A stretch of 64,000 nucleotides of DNA from Candidatus Binatia bacterium (GCA_036563615.1 DATCMB010000009.1:124001-188000), one strand, 5' to 3'. Positions 1 to 8,549 are shown, numbered from the stretch's first letter. Notes: a model not told the origin generated them from the sequence alone. Numbers and translations are program-made.

Positions 1-178
1 CTGCTACGTGAACGTCCTGCGCGACGCGATGTCGGTCGACCGGCTCGACCCGTGCGGGATCTACTTCGGCACGACCGGCGGACAGGTCTACGCGTCGGCG
101 AACGGCGGCGACTCGTGGACCGCGATCGTGCGCGACCTGCCGCCGGTGCTGTCGGTGGAAGCGCAGACCCTGCCATGA
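1..178 (+). CDS. C-terminal end of BNR/sialidase-like repeat protein (partial)
   Basis: The window opens inside a reading frame (codons from base 2) that ends at TGA 176-178; 58 residues are visible. They include the Asp-box-like segment SANGGDSWT, typical of BNR or WD40/YVTN-type beta-propeller proteins (exo-sialidase-like), preceded by [11 protein letters not shown], a typical propeller blade. The stop overlaps the ATG of the MoaD-like gene (ATGA, 175-178), so the two are probably translationally coupled. The N-terminus lies outside the window, so enzymatic activity cannot be judged; many such proteins are non-catalytic propellers. Confidence 0.75.
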   Translation, partial: CYVNVLRDAMSVDRLDPCGIYFGTTGGQVYASANGGDSWTAIVRDLPPVLSVEAQTLP

Positions 179-498
179 CCGACGTCTCCGTGCAGACGCG
201 CACCATCCGCGTCGTGCTGCCGGCGCACCTGCGCAAGCTCGCGCGCGTCGACGGCGAGGTCGCGCTCGAGGTCGCGGGCGACGTCACGCTCGGCGCCGTG
301 CTCGATGCGCTCGAGGCGCGCTTCCCGGTGCTGCGCGGCACGATGCGCGACCACGCGCGCCAGCGCCGCCGTCCGTTCGTGCGATTCTTTGCTTGCGAGC
401 AGGACCTGTCGCACGATCCGGCGGACACGCGCTTGCCGGACGCGGTCGTGCGCGGCGCGGAGCCCTTCCTGGTCGTCGGCGCGATGGCCGGCGGCTGA
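175..498 (+). CDS. MoaD/ThiS-family ubiquitin-like protein with C-terminal Gly-Gly
   Basis: The 107-residue protein has the beta-grasp pattern of MoaD/ThiS sulfur carriers: an N-terminal strand ([11 protein letters not shown]), a helix with [13 protein letters not shown], and a C-terminal strand ending VVGAMAGG. In this family the terminal Gly-Gly is adenylated by an E1-like enzyme and becomes a thiocarboxylate. It is longer than MoaD (about 80 residues). No MoaE, MoeB or ThiF partner is nearby. The start codon lies in the ATGA overlap with the preceding propeller gene. Molybdopterin synthesis is possible, but the pairing with a propeller protein suggests another sulfur-transfer or conjugation role; this is inference. 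Confidence 0.8.
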   Translation: MTDVSVQTRTIRVVLPAHLRKLARVDGEVALEVAGDVTLGAVLDALEARFPVLRGTMRDHARQRRRPFVRFFACEQDLSHDPADTRLPDAVVRGAEPFLVVGAMAGG

Positions 499-532
499 AC
501 CCCTTCACGATTCACGACGGAGAGCGAGACGA

Positions 533-916
533 ATGAAGTACATGCTGCTGATCTACGGCGACGAGAGGGAGCTCGACGACGAGTACCGCGAGGGCTGCTA
601 CCGCGAGTCCTCGGAGCTCGCCCACGAGCTCGCGAAGAAGGGAGCCTACGTCGGGGCGTCGCCGCTCCACCCGACCTCGACCGCGACCAGCGTGCGCGTC
701 CGCGACGGCCGGCGCATGGTCACCGACGGCCCCTTCGCCGAGACGCGCGAGCAGCTCGGCGGCTTCTACATGGTCGACGTGCCGAACCTCGACGAGGCGA
801 TCGCGATCGCGGCGCGCATCCCGATGGCGAAGAAGGGCACGATCGAGATCCGCCCGGTGATGGAGCTGCCGAGCCTGCCGCCCTGGCAGGTCGGGACGGG
901 CGAGGAGGGACGCTGA
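533..916 (+). CDS. YciI-like (DGPF domain) protein
   Basis: The 127-residue protein starts MKYMLLIYGDE and carries VTDGPFAETREQLGGFY, the diagnostic DGPF motif of YCII-related proteins, which have a ferredoxin-like dimeric fold. The usual YciI length is about 95-130 residues. The ATG follows a purine-rich stretch (GAGAGCGAGACGA). In many bacteria DGPF genes sit beside PhnB-like genes and ECF sigma factors; here the PhnB-like gene follows but no sigma factor is visible. The biochemical function of this class is unsettled. Confidence 0.85.
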   Translation: MKYMLLIYGDERELDDEYREGCYRESSELAHELAKKGAYVGASPLHPTSTATSVRVRDGRRMVTDGPFAETREQLGGFYMVDVPNLDEAIAIAARIPMAKKGTIEIRPVMELPSLPPWQVGTGEEGR

Positions 917-1043
917 GGACGTTGACGCCGTGCGCCCGTCCTGGCACGGCGGTGCCGGGGTCGGAGCCGCGACCTCTGGACTTCACCCCGTCAAGCGATC
1001 GAGGATCGGGCGGACGCACGGTGCGTCGATCAGGAGGGAAGCG

Positions 1044-1460
1044 ATGCGGGTGCTAGCGAATCCATACTTGACGTTCGACGGCCGCTGTCGCGAGGCGTTC
1101 GAGTTCTACGCCAAGCTCCTCGGCGGAGAGATCGAGGGCATCATGACCCACGGCGAGTCGCCCTCGGCCGGCGAGGTTCCCGCGCCGTGGCGCAGCAAGG
1201 TGATGCACGCGCAGCTCAACCTGCGCGACTCGGTGCTGATGGGCTCGGACGCGACGCCCGAGCGCTACGAGCGCCCGACGGGGTTCGCGATCGCCGTGCA
1301 CGTCGACTCCGCGGCCGAGGCGAAGCGCGTATTCGACGCGCTCGCCGAGGGCGGCCGGGTCGACATGCCGCTGCAGGAGACCTTCTGGGCGAAGCGCTTC
1401 GGCATGGTCACCGACCGCTTCAACATCCCCTGGATGGTGAACTACTCGCCCGCGTCCTGA
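1044..1460 (+). CDS. VOC-family protein, PhnB-like
   Basis: The 138-residue protein has the glyoxalase/bleomycin-resistance (VOC) architecture of the PhnB group: NPYLTFDGRCREAFEFYAKLLGG at the start, SVLMGSD in the middle, and a C-terminal half ending FGMVTDRFNIPWMVNY. An AGGAGGG Shine-Dalgarno lies at 1031-1037, which fixes the ATG. The canonical metal ligands are not all evident, as is usual in PhnB-like proteins, so the substrate is unknown. It forms a typical pair with the upstream YciI gene. Confidence 0.85.
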   Translation: MRVLANPYLTFDGRCREAFEFYAKLLGGEIEGIMTHGESPSAGEVPAPWRSKVMHAQLNLRDSVLMGSDATPERYERPTGFAIAVHVDSAAEAKRVFDALAEGGRVDMPLQETFWAKRFGMVTDRFNIPWMVNYSPAS

Positions 1461-1483
1461 GGCGCGGGAGAGCGGATCGCGGC

Positions 1484-2371
1484 GTGGGCATCGCGAGCAC
1501 GGCGCGCGCGCGGGCGGGTTCTTCGCTCGCCCGCGCCGCGCTCGCGCTCGCGCTGCTCGCCGCGTGCGCGGACGTGCGCGCGCGGCTCGGTGACGGACGG
1601 GAGACATCGCCGAGAGCGGCGGATGTCTTGCGCTTGACGCCGTACGCCGGTGTGCCGCCGCAGGACGTTTCGGCTTCGCCCGGCGCGCCGCTGCTCGACG
1701 CGTCGCCGTCTGCTGTGTCCGTCGCGGACGCCGTCACCGCCGACGCCGACACGCCACCCACCGCGTTCGCCCGCGGCGACTTCGACGGCGACGGGACCAC
1801 CGACGTCGCCGCCGCCTGGGACGCGCCCGAGCGCCGCACGCTGGTCGTGCTCGACGGACGGCGCGCACCGCTCGAGCGCCTGCCGCCGCGCGCCTACGTC
1901 CGCGCGCTGCACGCGGCGGACCTCGACGGCGACGCGCGCGACGAGCTGCTCGCGGGCTACGCGCGCTCGGGCGCGCGCGGCTCGCTGAGCGGCGTCGCGC
2001 TGCTCGAGCTCGACGGGCGCGGTCGCTGGCGGCGGCGCTGGCGCTTCGAGGAGCGCGCGCCGGGCGGCGTCACCGCGCTCACCAGCGCGGATCTCGACGC
2101 CGACGGCGCGCGCGACCTGGTCGCGCTCGGCCGCGGCGGACGGAGCTGGATCTTCCTCGGCGCCGCGGACCACGGCTTCGTGCGCGTCGCGCAGGCGCTG
2201 CCGGCGATCGAGCGCTGCGACGGCCGCGCGATCGCCGCGCGTGACCTCGACGGCGACGGCCGCATCGAGCTCGTCGCGCGCTGGGAGGACGACGCCGGCG
2301 CGCTCGCGCCCGAGCGCTGCCCGAGCGGCGGCGGCGTCGCCGCGTGGACCGTCGAGCCCGCAGAAAATTGA
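1484..2371 (+). CDS. FG-GAP/VCBS repeat lipoprotein
   Basis: Reading from GTG 1484 gives 295 residues. The N-terminus (LARAALALALLAAC) is a lipoprotein signal with lipobox LAAC. The mature part has at least four calcium-loop repeats of FG-GAP/VCBS type: DFDGDGTTDV, DLDGDARDEL, DLDADGARDL and DLDGDGRIEL. Such repeats build a beta-propeller on the cell surface or in the periplasm. The frame is open further upstream, but the GTG just before the signal peptide is the sensible start. The stop codon (2369-2371) lies inside the promoter region of the following tetR gene. No catalytic domain is visible. Confidence 0.75.
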   Translation: MGIASTARARAGSSLARAALALALLAACADVRARLGDGRETSPRAADVLRLTPYAGVPPQDVSASPGAPLLDASPSAVSVADAVTADADTPPTAFARGDFDGDGTTDVAAAWDAPERRTLVVLDGRRAPLERLPPRAYVRALHAADLDGDARDELLAGYARSGARGSLSGVALLELDGRGRWRRRWRFEERAPGGVTALTSADLDADGARDLVALGRGGRSWIFLGAADHGFVRVAQALPAIERCDGRAIAARDLDGDGRIELVARWEDDAGALAPERCPSGGGVAAWTVEPAEN

Positions 2372-2396
2372 CACTATGTACAATTCACGCTAGCAC
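2366..2396 (+). promoter_or_regulatory. promoter and candidate operator of the tetR-GST genes
   Basis: A -35 hexamer TTGACA (2368-2373) is followed after exactly 17 bases by TAGCAC (2391-2396), a fair -10. The same stretch holds an inverted repeat, AATTG (2366-2370) and CAATT (2381-2385), overlapping the -35. The downstream GTG is only eight bases past the -10, so the transcript may be nearly leaderless. Autoregulation by the TetR protein is the likely reading, by inference. Confidence 0.5.
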
Positions 2397-2404
2397 GGCC
2401 GCTC

Positions 2405-3121
2405 GTGACGACGGCGGCAAAGACGACCGCGAGGCGCACGCCGGCGAAGCGCAGCTACCTGCCGGCCGACCGCCGGCGCGCCGAGCTGCTCGCGGTCGCG
2501 GCGCGCATCGTTCTCGAGCGCGGCTGGCGCGCGCTCACCATGAAGGGGCTGGCCGACGCGGCCGGGGTGAGCCGCCAGCTCGTCTACCAGCACTTCCCGG
2601 ATCTGCCGGAGCTGCTGGTCGCGGTCACGGAGCACCTCTACGAGCGCGCACGCGAGGCGACGGTCGCGATCATCGAGCAGGGCGCCGCCGAGGATCCCGG
2701 CACCGTCGCGCAGCGCAGCTACGAGCTCTACCTCGAGCTGCCGCCCGAGCAGCGCCGCATCCTGCGCGCGCTCAGCGCCGCTTCGGCGAGCGACGTCCCC
2801 GATCTGCACCGCGCGCAGCGCTACGTGCGCGACAAGATCCTCGAGCTGTGGACGCCGGACGTGCGCGAGCGCACGGCGCTGCCGCCGAAGACGGCACGCG
2901 CGCTCGCCTGGATGATGATCAACGCGGTGTGGGGTCTCGCCGACCTGGTCGACGACGGCGAGATCGCGCTGCCGCAGGCGCGCACGCTGCTCGGCCGCTT
3001 CGCGCGCCTCGTCGCGCAGCCATCGAACGCCGTGTCGTCAAGCAAAGCGCGCGCGAACGGCGCGCGGCCGCGGCGTCCGCGTCGCACGAAGAGCAAGAGC
3101 AAGAAAGGAACGTTTTCGTGA
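2405..3121 (+). CDS. TetR/AcrR family transcriptional regulator
   Basis: The 238-residue protein has a TetR N-terminal domain at about residues 22-70, with RRAELLAVAARIVLERGW, then the helix-turn-helix core LADAAGVSRQLVYQHFPDLPELL. The C-terminal ligand domain (about 80-205) is unassigned and is followed by a basic, Ser/Lys-rich tail. GTG 2405 lies close to the -10. Its stop overlaps the GTG of the GST gene (GTGA, 3118-3121), so the two are co-transcribed, and the regulator probably controls GST expression in response to an unknown electrophile or hydrophobic compound. Confidence 0.88.
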   Translation: MTTAAKTTARRTPAKRSYLPADRRRAELLAVAARIVLERGWRALTMKGLADAAGVSRQLVYQHFPDLPELLVAVTEHLYERAREATVAIIEQGAAEDPGTVAQRSYELYLELPPEQRRILRALSAASASDVPDLHRAQRYVRDKILELWTPDVRERTALPPKTARALAWMMINAVWGLADLVDDGEIALPQARTLLGRFARLVAQPSNAVSSSKARANGARPRRPRRTKSKSKKGTFS

Positions 3122-4179
3122 AGCCCTACCGCCTGCACGGCATGGTGCAGTCCTACTTCACCCGCAAGATGACCGGGTACCTCGAGTACAAGGGCATCCC
3201 GTACCTGCTGCGTCGCTTCTACGGCATGTCCGAGGAGTCGCTGGCGGCGGGCTTCCCCGGCGGCATCCCCGCGATGCAGACGCCGGACGGCGAGTGGATG
3301 TGGGACTCGACGGCGATGATCCACCACCTCGAGCTGCGCTTCCCCGAGCGCAGCGTGCTGCCCGACGATCCCGTGCAGCGCTTCCTCGCCTACGTCATCG
3401 AGGACGCGGCCGACGAGTGGTACTACCGCGTCGCCGTCGGCTCGCGCTGGAGCTTCGAGGAGAACCACCGTGTCGGCGGCTGGGAGCTCGCGCGCGACTT
3501 CACCGTGCGCACGCCGATCCCCTGCGAGCAGGCCTACGCCGCGACCGGCGCGCACGTCACCGCGTCGCTCGCGCCGCTCGGCGTGACGCCGGACAACGTG
3601 CAGCGCTGGATGGACGAGGTGCTGCGGCCGTGGCTGCGCGTCGCGGGCGCGCACCTCGCGGCGCGACCGTACGTGTTCGGCGAGCGCGCCTCGCTCGCCG
3701 ACTTCGGGATCTTCGGCGGCAACGCGGCACACTTCGTCAACGACCCGCTGTGCCGGCGCTGGGTCGACGAGGACGCGCCGGCGCTCGTGCTGCACACGAA
3801 CCGTCTGCTCGAGCCCGAGGATCAGCCCTTCGGCGACTGGGACGACGCCCGCGAGCTCGCGCCGACGCTGCTCGATCTGCTGCGCGAGCTCGGCCGCATG
3901 TACCTGCCGTGGGTGAGCCGCGCGTGCGTCGACGGCGAGGCGGACCTCACGTTTTCGGACGGCACGACGGTGCGGATCCGCGCCACCGACTTCCTGCGCG
4001 AGGCGCGCGGCGTGTTGCTCGCGCGCTACGTCGCGCTGCGCAGCCCCGAGCTCGACGCCGTGCTCGAGCGCGCCGGGCTGCTACGCTACTTCGCGGACTA
4101 CGTCGGCCACGCGACCACGGTGCCCGATTACGCGGCGCCGCCGCGCCCGGCTCTGAACCGGCCGTTCCCGCCGGCTTGA
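3118..4179 (+). CDS. glutathione S-transferase family protein
   Basis: Starting at GTG 3118 (overlapping the tetR stop), the protein is 353 residues. Residues 1-80 form a thioredoxin-like GST N-domain: YRLHGMVQSYFTRKMTGYLEYKGIPY, then the cis-Pro and binding-site segment GGIPAMQTPDG and WDSTAMIHHLE. The C-terminal helical domain includes YVFGERASLADFGIF, the conserved N-capping box of GSTs. About 100 extra residues at the C-terminus go beyond a standard GST of roughly 220. The family conjugates glutathione or acts as a reductase; the substrate is unknown. Confidence 0.85.
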   Translation: MKPYRLHGMVQSYFTRKMTGYLEYKGIPYLLRRFYGMSEESLAAGFPGGIPAMQTPDGEWMWDSTAMIHHLELRFPERSVLPDDPVQRFLAYVIEDAADEWYYRVAVGSRWSFEENHRVGGWELARDFTVRTPIPCEQAYAATGAHVTASLAPLGVTPDNVQRWMDEVLRPWLRVAGAHLAARPYVFGERASLADFGIFGGNAAHFVNDPLCRRWVDEDAPALVLHTNRLLEPEDQPFGDWDDARELAPTLLDLLRELGRMYLPWVSRACVDGEADLTFSDGTTVRIRATDFLREARGVLLARYVALRSPELDAVLERAGLLRYFADYVGHATTVPDYAAPPRPALNRPFPPA

Positions 4180-4197
4180 CGTTCGAGGAGAAGCGCC

Positions 4198-4476
4198 ATG
4201 TGCCGCAGCATCAAGACGCTGCACAACTTCGAGCCGCCCGCGACCGACGAGGAGATCCGCGCCGCGTCGCTGCAGTTCGTGCGCAAGATCGCCGGCGCGA
4301 CGCGGCCGTCGAAGGCCAACGCGGCGGTGTTCGAGCGCGCCGTCGAGCGCGTGACCGAGGCCGCGCGCGAGCTGCTCGCAGGGCTGGTCACGACGGCGCC
4401 GCCGCGCAGCCGCGAGGCGGAGGCGGCGCGCGCTCGGGCGCGGGCGGCGGCGCGCTTCGCGACGCCGGCGACCTGA
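4198..4476 (+). CDS. DUF2277 family protein
   Basis: The 92-residue protein begins MCRSIKTLHNFEPPATDEEI and continues AASLQFVRKIAGATRPSKAN, which I recognise as the conserved core of DUF2277, a family of small cytoplasmic proteins of unknown function. An Ala/Arg-rich tail follows residue 65. GAGGAG lies nine bases before the ATG. It is 18 bases downstream of the GST gene and probably in the same transcript. Confidence 0.85.
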   Translation: MCRSIKTLHNFEPPATDEEIRAASLQFVRKIAGATRPSKANAAVFERAVERVTEAARELLAGLVTTAPPRSREAEAARARARAAARFATPAT

Positions 4477-4552
4477 CCCCGAACGAATTCTTCGTCGCGC
4501 CACGGCGGGCGCGGCGACGATCCGTGGTACGCTCGCGCCGGGGGGAGACGCC

Positions 4553-5380
4553 ATGGCGTGGTTCGACGACTTCCGCGGCAAGAGCGTCATCGTCACCGGC
4601 GCATCGAGCGGCATCGGACGGGAGACGGCGCTCGCCTTCGGCAGCGTCGGCGCGCACGTCGTGTTGGTCGCGCGCCGGCGCGGCGAGCTCGACGCGGTCG
4701 CGGAGCAGATCCGCGCCGCGGGCGGCAAGGCGCTGGTCGCGCCGGCCGATGTGACGCACCAGCCCGCGGTCTACGACGTCATGCTCGACGCGCGCGACGC
4801 CTTCGGACGCGTCGACCTGGTGGTGAACAACGCCGGCGTGCTGGTCCCGTCGACGGTCGAGAGCCTCGAGGCGTCCGACCTCGAGGCGATGCTGCGGGTC
4901 AACCTCTTCGGCGCGCTGTTCGTGATGCAGGCCGCCGTCCGTCAGATGCGCGAGCAGGGCGGCGAGGGGACGATCATCAACGTCGGCTCGCTCGCCGGGC
5001 GACGCGGCATCTCGCCGCTCGGCGGCTACTGCGCGACCAAGTTCGCGCTCGTCGGGCTGACCGAGGCGCTGCGCACCGAGCTGCACACGACGAAGATCCA
5101 CGTCGGCCTCGTCCTGCCCGGCGTCATCGAGACGCCGATGGCGCACGGTCCCGACCAGGAGCTCGAGAACCTGTGGCCCGCGCGGCTCAACATGCCGCCG
5201 TCGTGGGTGGTGTGGGCGATCTTCGCGGCGGCGCGCTTTCGTCTGGTCGAGATCTCGGTGCCGCCGGGGGCCGCGACCCTCGAGAAGCTCGCCGCGCTCG
5301 CGCCCGGCATGGCGGACTCGGTCGTCTACTGGGGCTCGCAGGCGTCGCAGTGGCTGTCGCGCCTGCTGCGCCGGAGCTGA
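4553..5380 (+). CDS. SDR family oxidoreductase
   Basis: The 275-residue protein shows all classical short-chain dehydrogenase landmarks: the nucleotide-binding TGASSGIG (about residues 15-22), NNAGV, the catalytic Ser region (NVGSLAG), the YxxxK catalytic pair in GGYCATKFAL, and LPGVIETPM after the active site. An Arg-rich segment (VARRRGEL) after the second strand suggests NADP(H) preference. GGGGGGAG lies before the ATG. It is convergent with the acyltransferase, whose stop lies only five bases away. The substrate cannot be predicted. Confidence 0.9.
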   Translation: MAWFDDFRGKSVIVTGASSGIGRETALAFGSVGAHVVLVARRRGELDAVAEQIRAAGGKALVAPADVTHQPAVYDVMLDARDAFGRVDLVVNNAGVLVPSTVESLEASDLEAMLRVNLFGALFVMQAAVRQMREQGGEGTIINVGSLAGRRGISPLGGYCATKFALVGLTEALRTELHTTKIHVGLVLPGVIETPMAHGPDQELENLWPARLNMPPSWVVWAIFAAARFRLVEISVPPGAATLEKLAALAPGMADSVVYWGSQASQWLSRLLRRS

Positions 5381-5385
5381 GAGGC

Positions 5386-7374
5386 TCAGTCGGCGCGCGC
5401 GCTCGCGCTCGCTTGCCGCAGCTCGCGCACCGCGCGCAGCACCTCGGGGCCGAGCCAGTCCTGCGAGACGCGCAGCGCCCCCTCGGGCGAGAAGTGCACG
5501 AAGTCGTGCCGCAGCCCGACGTCGAACTCGCCCTCCGGCCGCTCCTGCATGTGCCGCGCGAGGTCGACGACGCGCATGCGATCGGGGTACTCGCGCGCGA
5601 CCTCGCGGATCAGCTCGTTCAGCCGGTCGATGCGCGCCGGCTCGGAGGCCGCGATCTCGGACACCGTCGGCTTGCCCGTCGGGCCGAGCGCGCGGATGTG
5701 CGGTGACGTGAGCCAGACGACGGACGCACCGCTCTCGGTCAGCGCCTCGACGGCGGCGACGATGGCGTCGCGCGTCGCGGCGTCAAGCACGGGATCGCCG
5801 AGCGCGCGCGGCGGATCGTCCGGGGAGCGGCGGCGGTTGCGCACCTCCCACGGACCGACGAGCACGATCGCGACGTCCGGACGGTCCTCGACGACCTTCG
5901 CCTTCCAGCGCTCGAGCGCGCCGTGGCACTTCTTGTTCTCTGGCGCCCAGCGGCCGAACTTCTCCATCTCGCCGAAGACGAAGAGGCCGCAGCCGAGGTC
6001 CGTCACGCCGCCGGCGGGGCGCGCCTCCTCGCCGTCGCGCAACCAGGCCGCGAGGCCGTTCCACAGCGAGAACGCCGTCGAGTCGCCGAACATCGCGATC
6101 CGCGGCAGACGGGCGTTCGCAGGCTCGAGGCCGAGCGCGGCGCGCGCCATGTTGCGCGCGATCACCGCCTGCACGGGGATCGAGATCGGGCTCGTCACCA
6201 CCGCGGCCGCCGCGACCAGCAGCAGCGCGAGCACGCTCGCCCAGGCGAGACGCCGACCGGGCAGCACGGAGGCGCGTCGCACCGGTCGCTCGAGGAAGCG
6301 GTACGAGAGCCCGGCGAGCGCGAGCGTCACCGCGAGGCGGAGCGCGAAGAGCGCGGGCGCCGGAAGGCCGGTGCGCTCCGCGGAGAGCAGCATGAAGATC
6401 GGCCAGTGGAAGAGGTAGGCGCCGTACGACACCTCGCCGACCCAGCGCAGCCAGCGCGCCGAGAGCGCGCTGCGCACTGCACCCTGCGGCTGCAGCGCCG
6501 CCGCGATGACGAGCGCCGACAGCACCGCGTAGCCGGCGAAGCCGCCGTGGTAGAGCCACGCGTCGCCGACCGTCGCGCGGCTCCACGCGAGCAGGATGAC
6601 GAGCGCCGCCGCGACGCCCAGCGCGGGGAGCGCGCCTGCGGCGCGCCACGGCGCGTAGCCGCGCGAGCGGCGCAGCAGCGCGAGCAGCGCCCCCACGAGC
6701 AGCTCCACCGCGCGCGCGTCGGTGCCGTAGTAGAGACGGTGCTGCGCCTCCTCGATCGTCGGCACCGTGAAGCACACCGCGATCGACGCCACGCACAGCA
6801 CGACGCAGGCGACCGCGAGCGCGCGCACGCCGCGGCGCAGCAGCAGCCCCGCCACGAGCGGGAAGACGAGGTAGAACTGCCCCTCGATCGCGAGCGACCA
6901 GAAGTGCTGCAGCGGCGAAGGGTCGGTGAAGATCAGCTCGTAGGCGTACTCCGCGCTGACGTAGCGCCAGTTGACGACGTAGAGCAGCGTCGCGAGCGCA
7001 TCGAGCTCGAGGCGCACCCACTGCGCCGGCGAGAGCCACAGCGGCGCGCTCACCACCACGGCGGCGACGGTCAGCAGCGCGGCCGGCAGCAGACGCCGCA
7101 CGCGCCGCTCCCAGAAGCGGCGCAGCGAGAGCCGTCCGCTCGCGTCGCGCTCGGCGACCAGCAGCGTCGTGATGAGGAAGCCCGAGAGCGTGAAGAAGGT
7201 CGAGACGCCGAGGAAGCCGCCCGACGCCCAGGTGAAGCCGGAGTGGAACAGCAGCACGGCGAGCACGCACGCGCCGCGCAGGCCGTCGAGGGCCGGCTCG
7301 TAGGCGAGCGCGTCGGACGCGCGTCGTGGCGAAGCGTCGAGCGCGACCGCTTCTTGCGAACGTGGGAGGTGCAT
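5386..7374 (-). CDS. acyltransferase 3 (OafA/YrhL type) fused to an SGNH domain
   Basis: Starting at ATG 7374 (GGAGG eight bases upstream) the protein is 662 residues. Residues 25-370 are an acyltransferase-3 membrane domain of about ten helices, opening YEPALDGLRGACVLAVLLFHSG with the conserved His and Arg residues of O-acetyltransferases. Residues about 415-655 are a periplasmic SGNH domain with block I FGDSTAFSLWNG and the C-terminal Asp-x-x-His (DFVHFSPEGA). OafA-type fusions acetylate surface polysaccharides: the membrane domain moves acetyl groups across the membrane and the SGNH domain transfers them. The acceptor glycan is unknown. The frame is open further upstream but that part looks non-coding. 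Confidence 0.9.
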   Translation of the reverse strand: MHLPRSQEAVALDASPRRASDALAYEPALDGLRGACVLAVLLFHSGFTWASGGFLGVSTFFTLSGFLITTLLVAERDASGRLSLRRFWERRVRRLLPAALLTVAAVVVSAPLWLSPAQWVRLELDALATLLYVVNWRYVSAEYAYELIFTDPSPLQHFWSLAIEGQFYLVFPLVAGLLLRRGVRALAVACVVLCVASIAVCFTVPTIEEAQHRLYYGTDARAVELLVGALLALLRRSRGYAPWRAAGALPALGVAAALVILLAWSRATVGDAWLYHGGFAGYAVLSALVIAAALQPQGAVRSALSARWLRWVGEVSYGAYLFHWPIFMLLSAERTGLPAPALFALRLAVTLALAGLSYRFLERPVRRASVLPGRRLAWASVLALLLVAAAAVVTSPISIPVQAVIARNMARAALGLEPANARLPRIAMFGDSTAFSLWNGLAAWLRDGEEARPAGGVTDLGCGLFVFGEMEKFGRWAPENKKCHGALERWKAKVVEDRPDVAIVLVGPWEVRNRRRSPDDPPRALGDPVLDAATRDAIVAAVEALTESGASVVWLTSPHIRALGPTGKPTVSEIAASEPARIDRLNELIREVAREYPDRMRVVDLARHMQERPEGEFDVGLRHDFVHFSPEGALRVSQDWLGPEVLRAVRELRQASASARAD

Positions 7375-7615
7375 GCCGTGGGCCTCCGCCGGGGCCGACG
7401 ATCCACTAGCGGCAGGCGCCGTTCGGCTCAACGCAGTTTCTCGAGCGCTTGCGCCGCCGCGTGCGGCACGCCGACGGGGCCGGCGGCTCGACGCCGCGGC
7501 GCGCGCCGGACGTCGATCACGCGGCTCGCGCTTCGCCGCGGCGTCGGGAAGGGCGCGGACGCCGTCAGCCGTGAATCCACTTGCACCAAGATCGGTGACG
7601 TGGCTTTGCAGCGGC

Positions 7616-7795
7616 ATGACCAAGCGCATCGCCATGCTCGCGACCCTGGCGCTCTTCGCTGGCGCATCGACCGCCTGCTTCGGACTGTTCACGCGCGAGG
7701 ATCCGGCGCCGAGCACGTCGTCGACCGATCCGTGCGCCGGGCTCACCGGCGCGGCGCGCGCCGATTGCGAGTCACGCTCGGGCTCCGGACGCTGA
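7616..7795 (+). CDS. small putative lipoprotein
   Basis: This 59-residue reading frame starts MTKRIAMLATLALFAGASTAC, a short signal peptide ending at a Cys, although the lipobox (STAC) lacks the usual Leu at -3. The mature part is short and hydrophilic with two more Cys (DPCAGL, ADCESR). It lies 22 bases before an Lgt-like gene, which makes a lipoprotein reading attractive. There is no clear Shine-Dalgarno and it is too short to assign a family. Confidence 0.5.
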   Translation: MTKRIAMLATLALFAGASTACFGLFTREDPAPSTSSTDPCAGLTGAARADCESRSGSGR

Positions 7796-7817
7796 GCTCG
7801 CGCCGCCGTCGCACGTC

Positions 7818-8549
7818 ATGCCCACCGTGTACGGCACGTTCGTCGCCGCCGGCTGCGTGACCGGCGTGCTCTGGCTCGAGCGCCGGCGCGAGCGCCTCGG
7901 GCTCGACGAGAACGGCTTCTGGATCGCGATCTGGCTCATGGTGCTCGGCGCCGTGGTCGGCGCGAAGGGGCTGTTCGTCGTCCTCGGCTGGGAGCACTAC
8001 GCACGCGGCGAGCTGCGCTTCTGGCGCGACTTCGGGGTGGGCTTCGTGTTCTTCGGCGGGCTCGCGGGTGCTGCGCTCGCGGGCCTCGCGTACGCGCGCT
8101 GGCGCAGGCTGAGCTTCGTCCGCGGCGCCGACTACTTCGCGGTCGCGGTCCCGCTCGGCCATGCGATCGGCCGCGTCGGCTGCTTCTTCGCCGGCTGCTG
8201 CGCGGGGCACCCGCCGCACCCGGTGCAGCTCTACGAATCCGCGGGGCTGCTGCTGATCGCGTGGGCGGCGTCGAGCGTGCTCGCGCGCGTCGAGACGGGC
8301 GCGCTCGCGCCGGGCACGGCGTTTCGCACCTACCTCGGGCTCTACGGGCTGCTGCGCTTCGCGCTCGACCCGCTGCGCGCCGACGGCCGCCCCGAGCGCT
8401 TTCTCGGCCTCTCGCACCAGCAGGGAATCGCGCTCGCGCTGATCGCGGTCGCGCTCGCCTGGCCGTGGCTCGTGCGCATGGCGACGAGCCTCGGGAGCTC
8501 GACCACGAGCACTTCCTCGTCGAGCAGGGATGGGCGGCAGCTCGCGTAG
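7818..8549 (+). CDS. prolipoprotein diacylglyceryl transferase (Lgt)-like membrane protein
   Basis: The 243-residue protein is hydrophobic with about seven predicted membrane helices and the Lgt signature region HAIGRVGCFFAGCC followed by HPVQLYES. True Lgt (GRIGNFIN...) transfers diacylglycerol from phosphatidylglycerol to lipobox Cys. This protein has the Cys-rich variant of the motif, which marks a paralogous Lgt-like subgroup, and the loop between GCC and HPVQLYE is only a few residues long, shorter than usual. It may be an auxiliary or divergent Lgt; whether it is active is uncertain. It ends with a Ser/Thr-rich tail. Confidence 0.8.
   Translation: MPTVYGTFVAAGCVTGVLWLERRRERLGLDENGFWIAIWLMVLGAVVGAKGLFVVLGWEHYARGELRFWRDFGVGFVFFGGLAGAALAGLAYARWRRLSFVRGADYFAVAVPLGHAIGRVGCFFAGCCAGHPPHPVQLYESAGLLLIAWAASSVLARVETGALAPGTAFRTYLGLYGLLRFALDPLRADGRPERFLGLSHQQGIALALIAVALAWPWLVRMATSLGSSTTSTSSSSRDGRQLA

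Noticed and set aside
5923-7860. A 645-codon plus-strand frame
   Set aside because: It is antisense to the well-supported acyltransferase-SGNH gene and has Arg/His-rich shadow composition.
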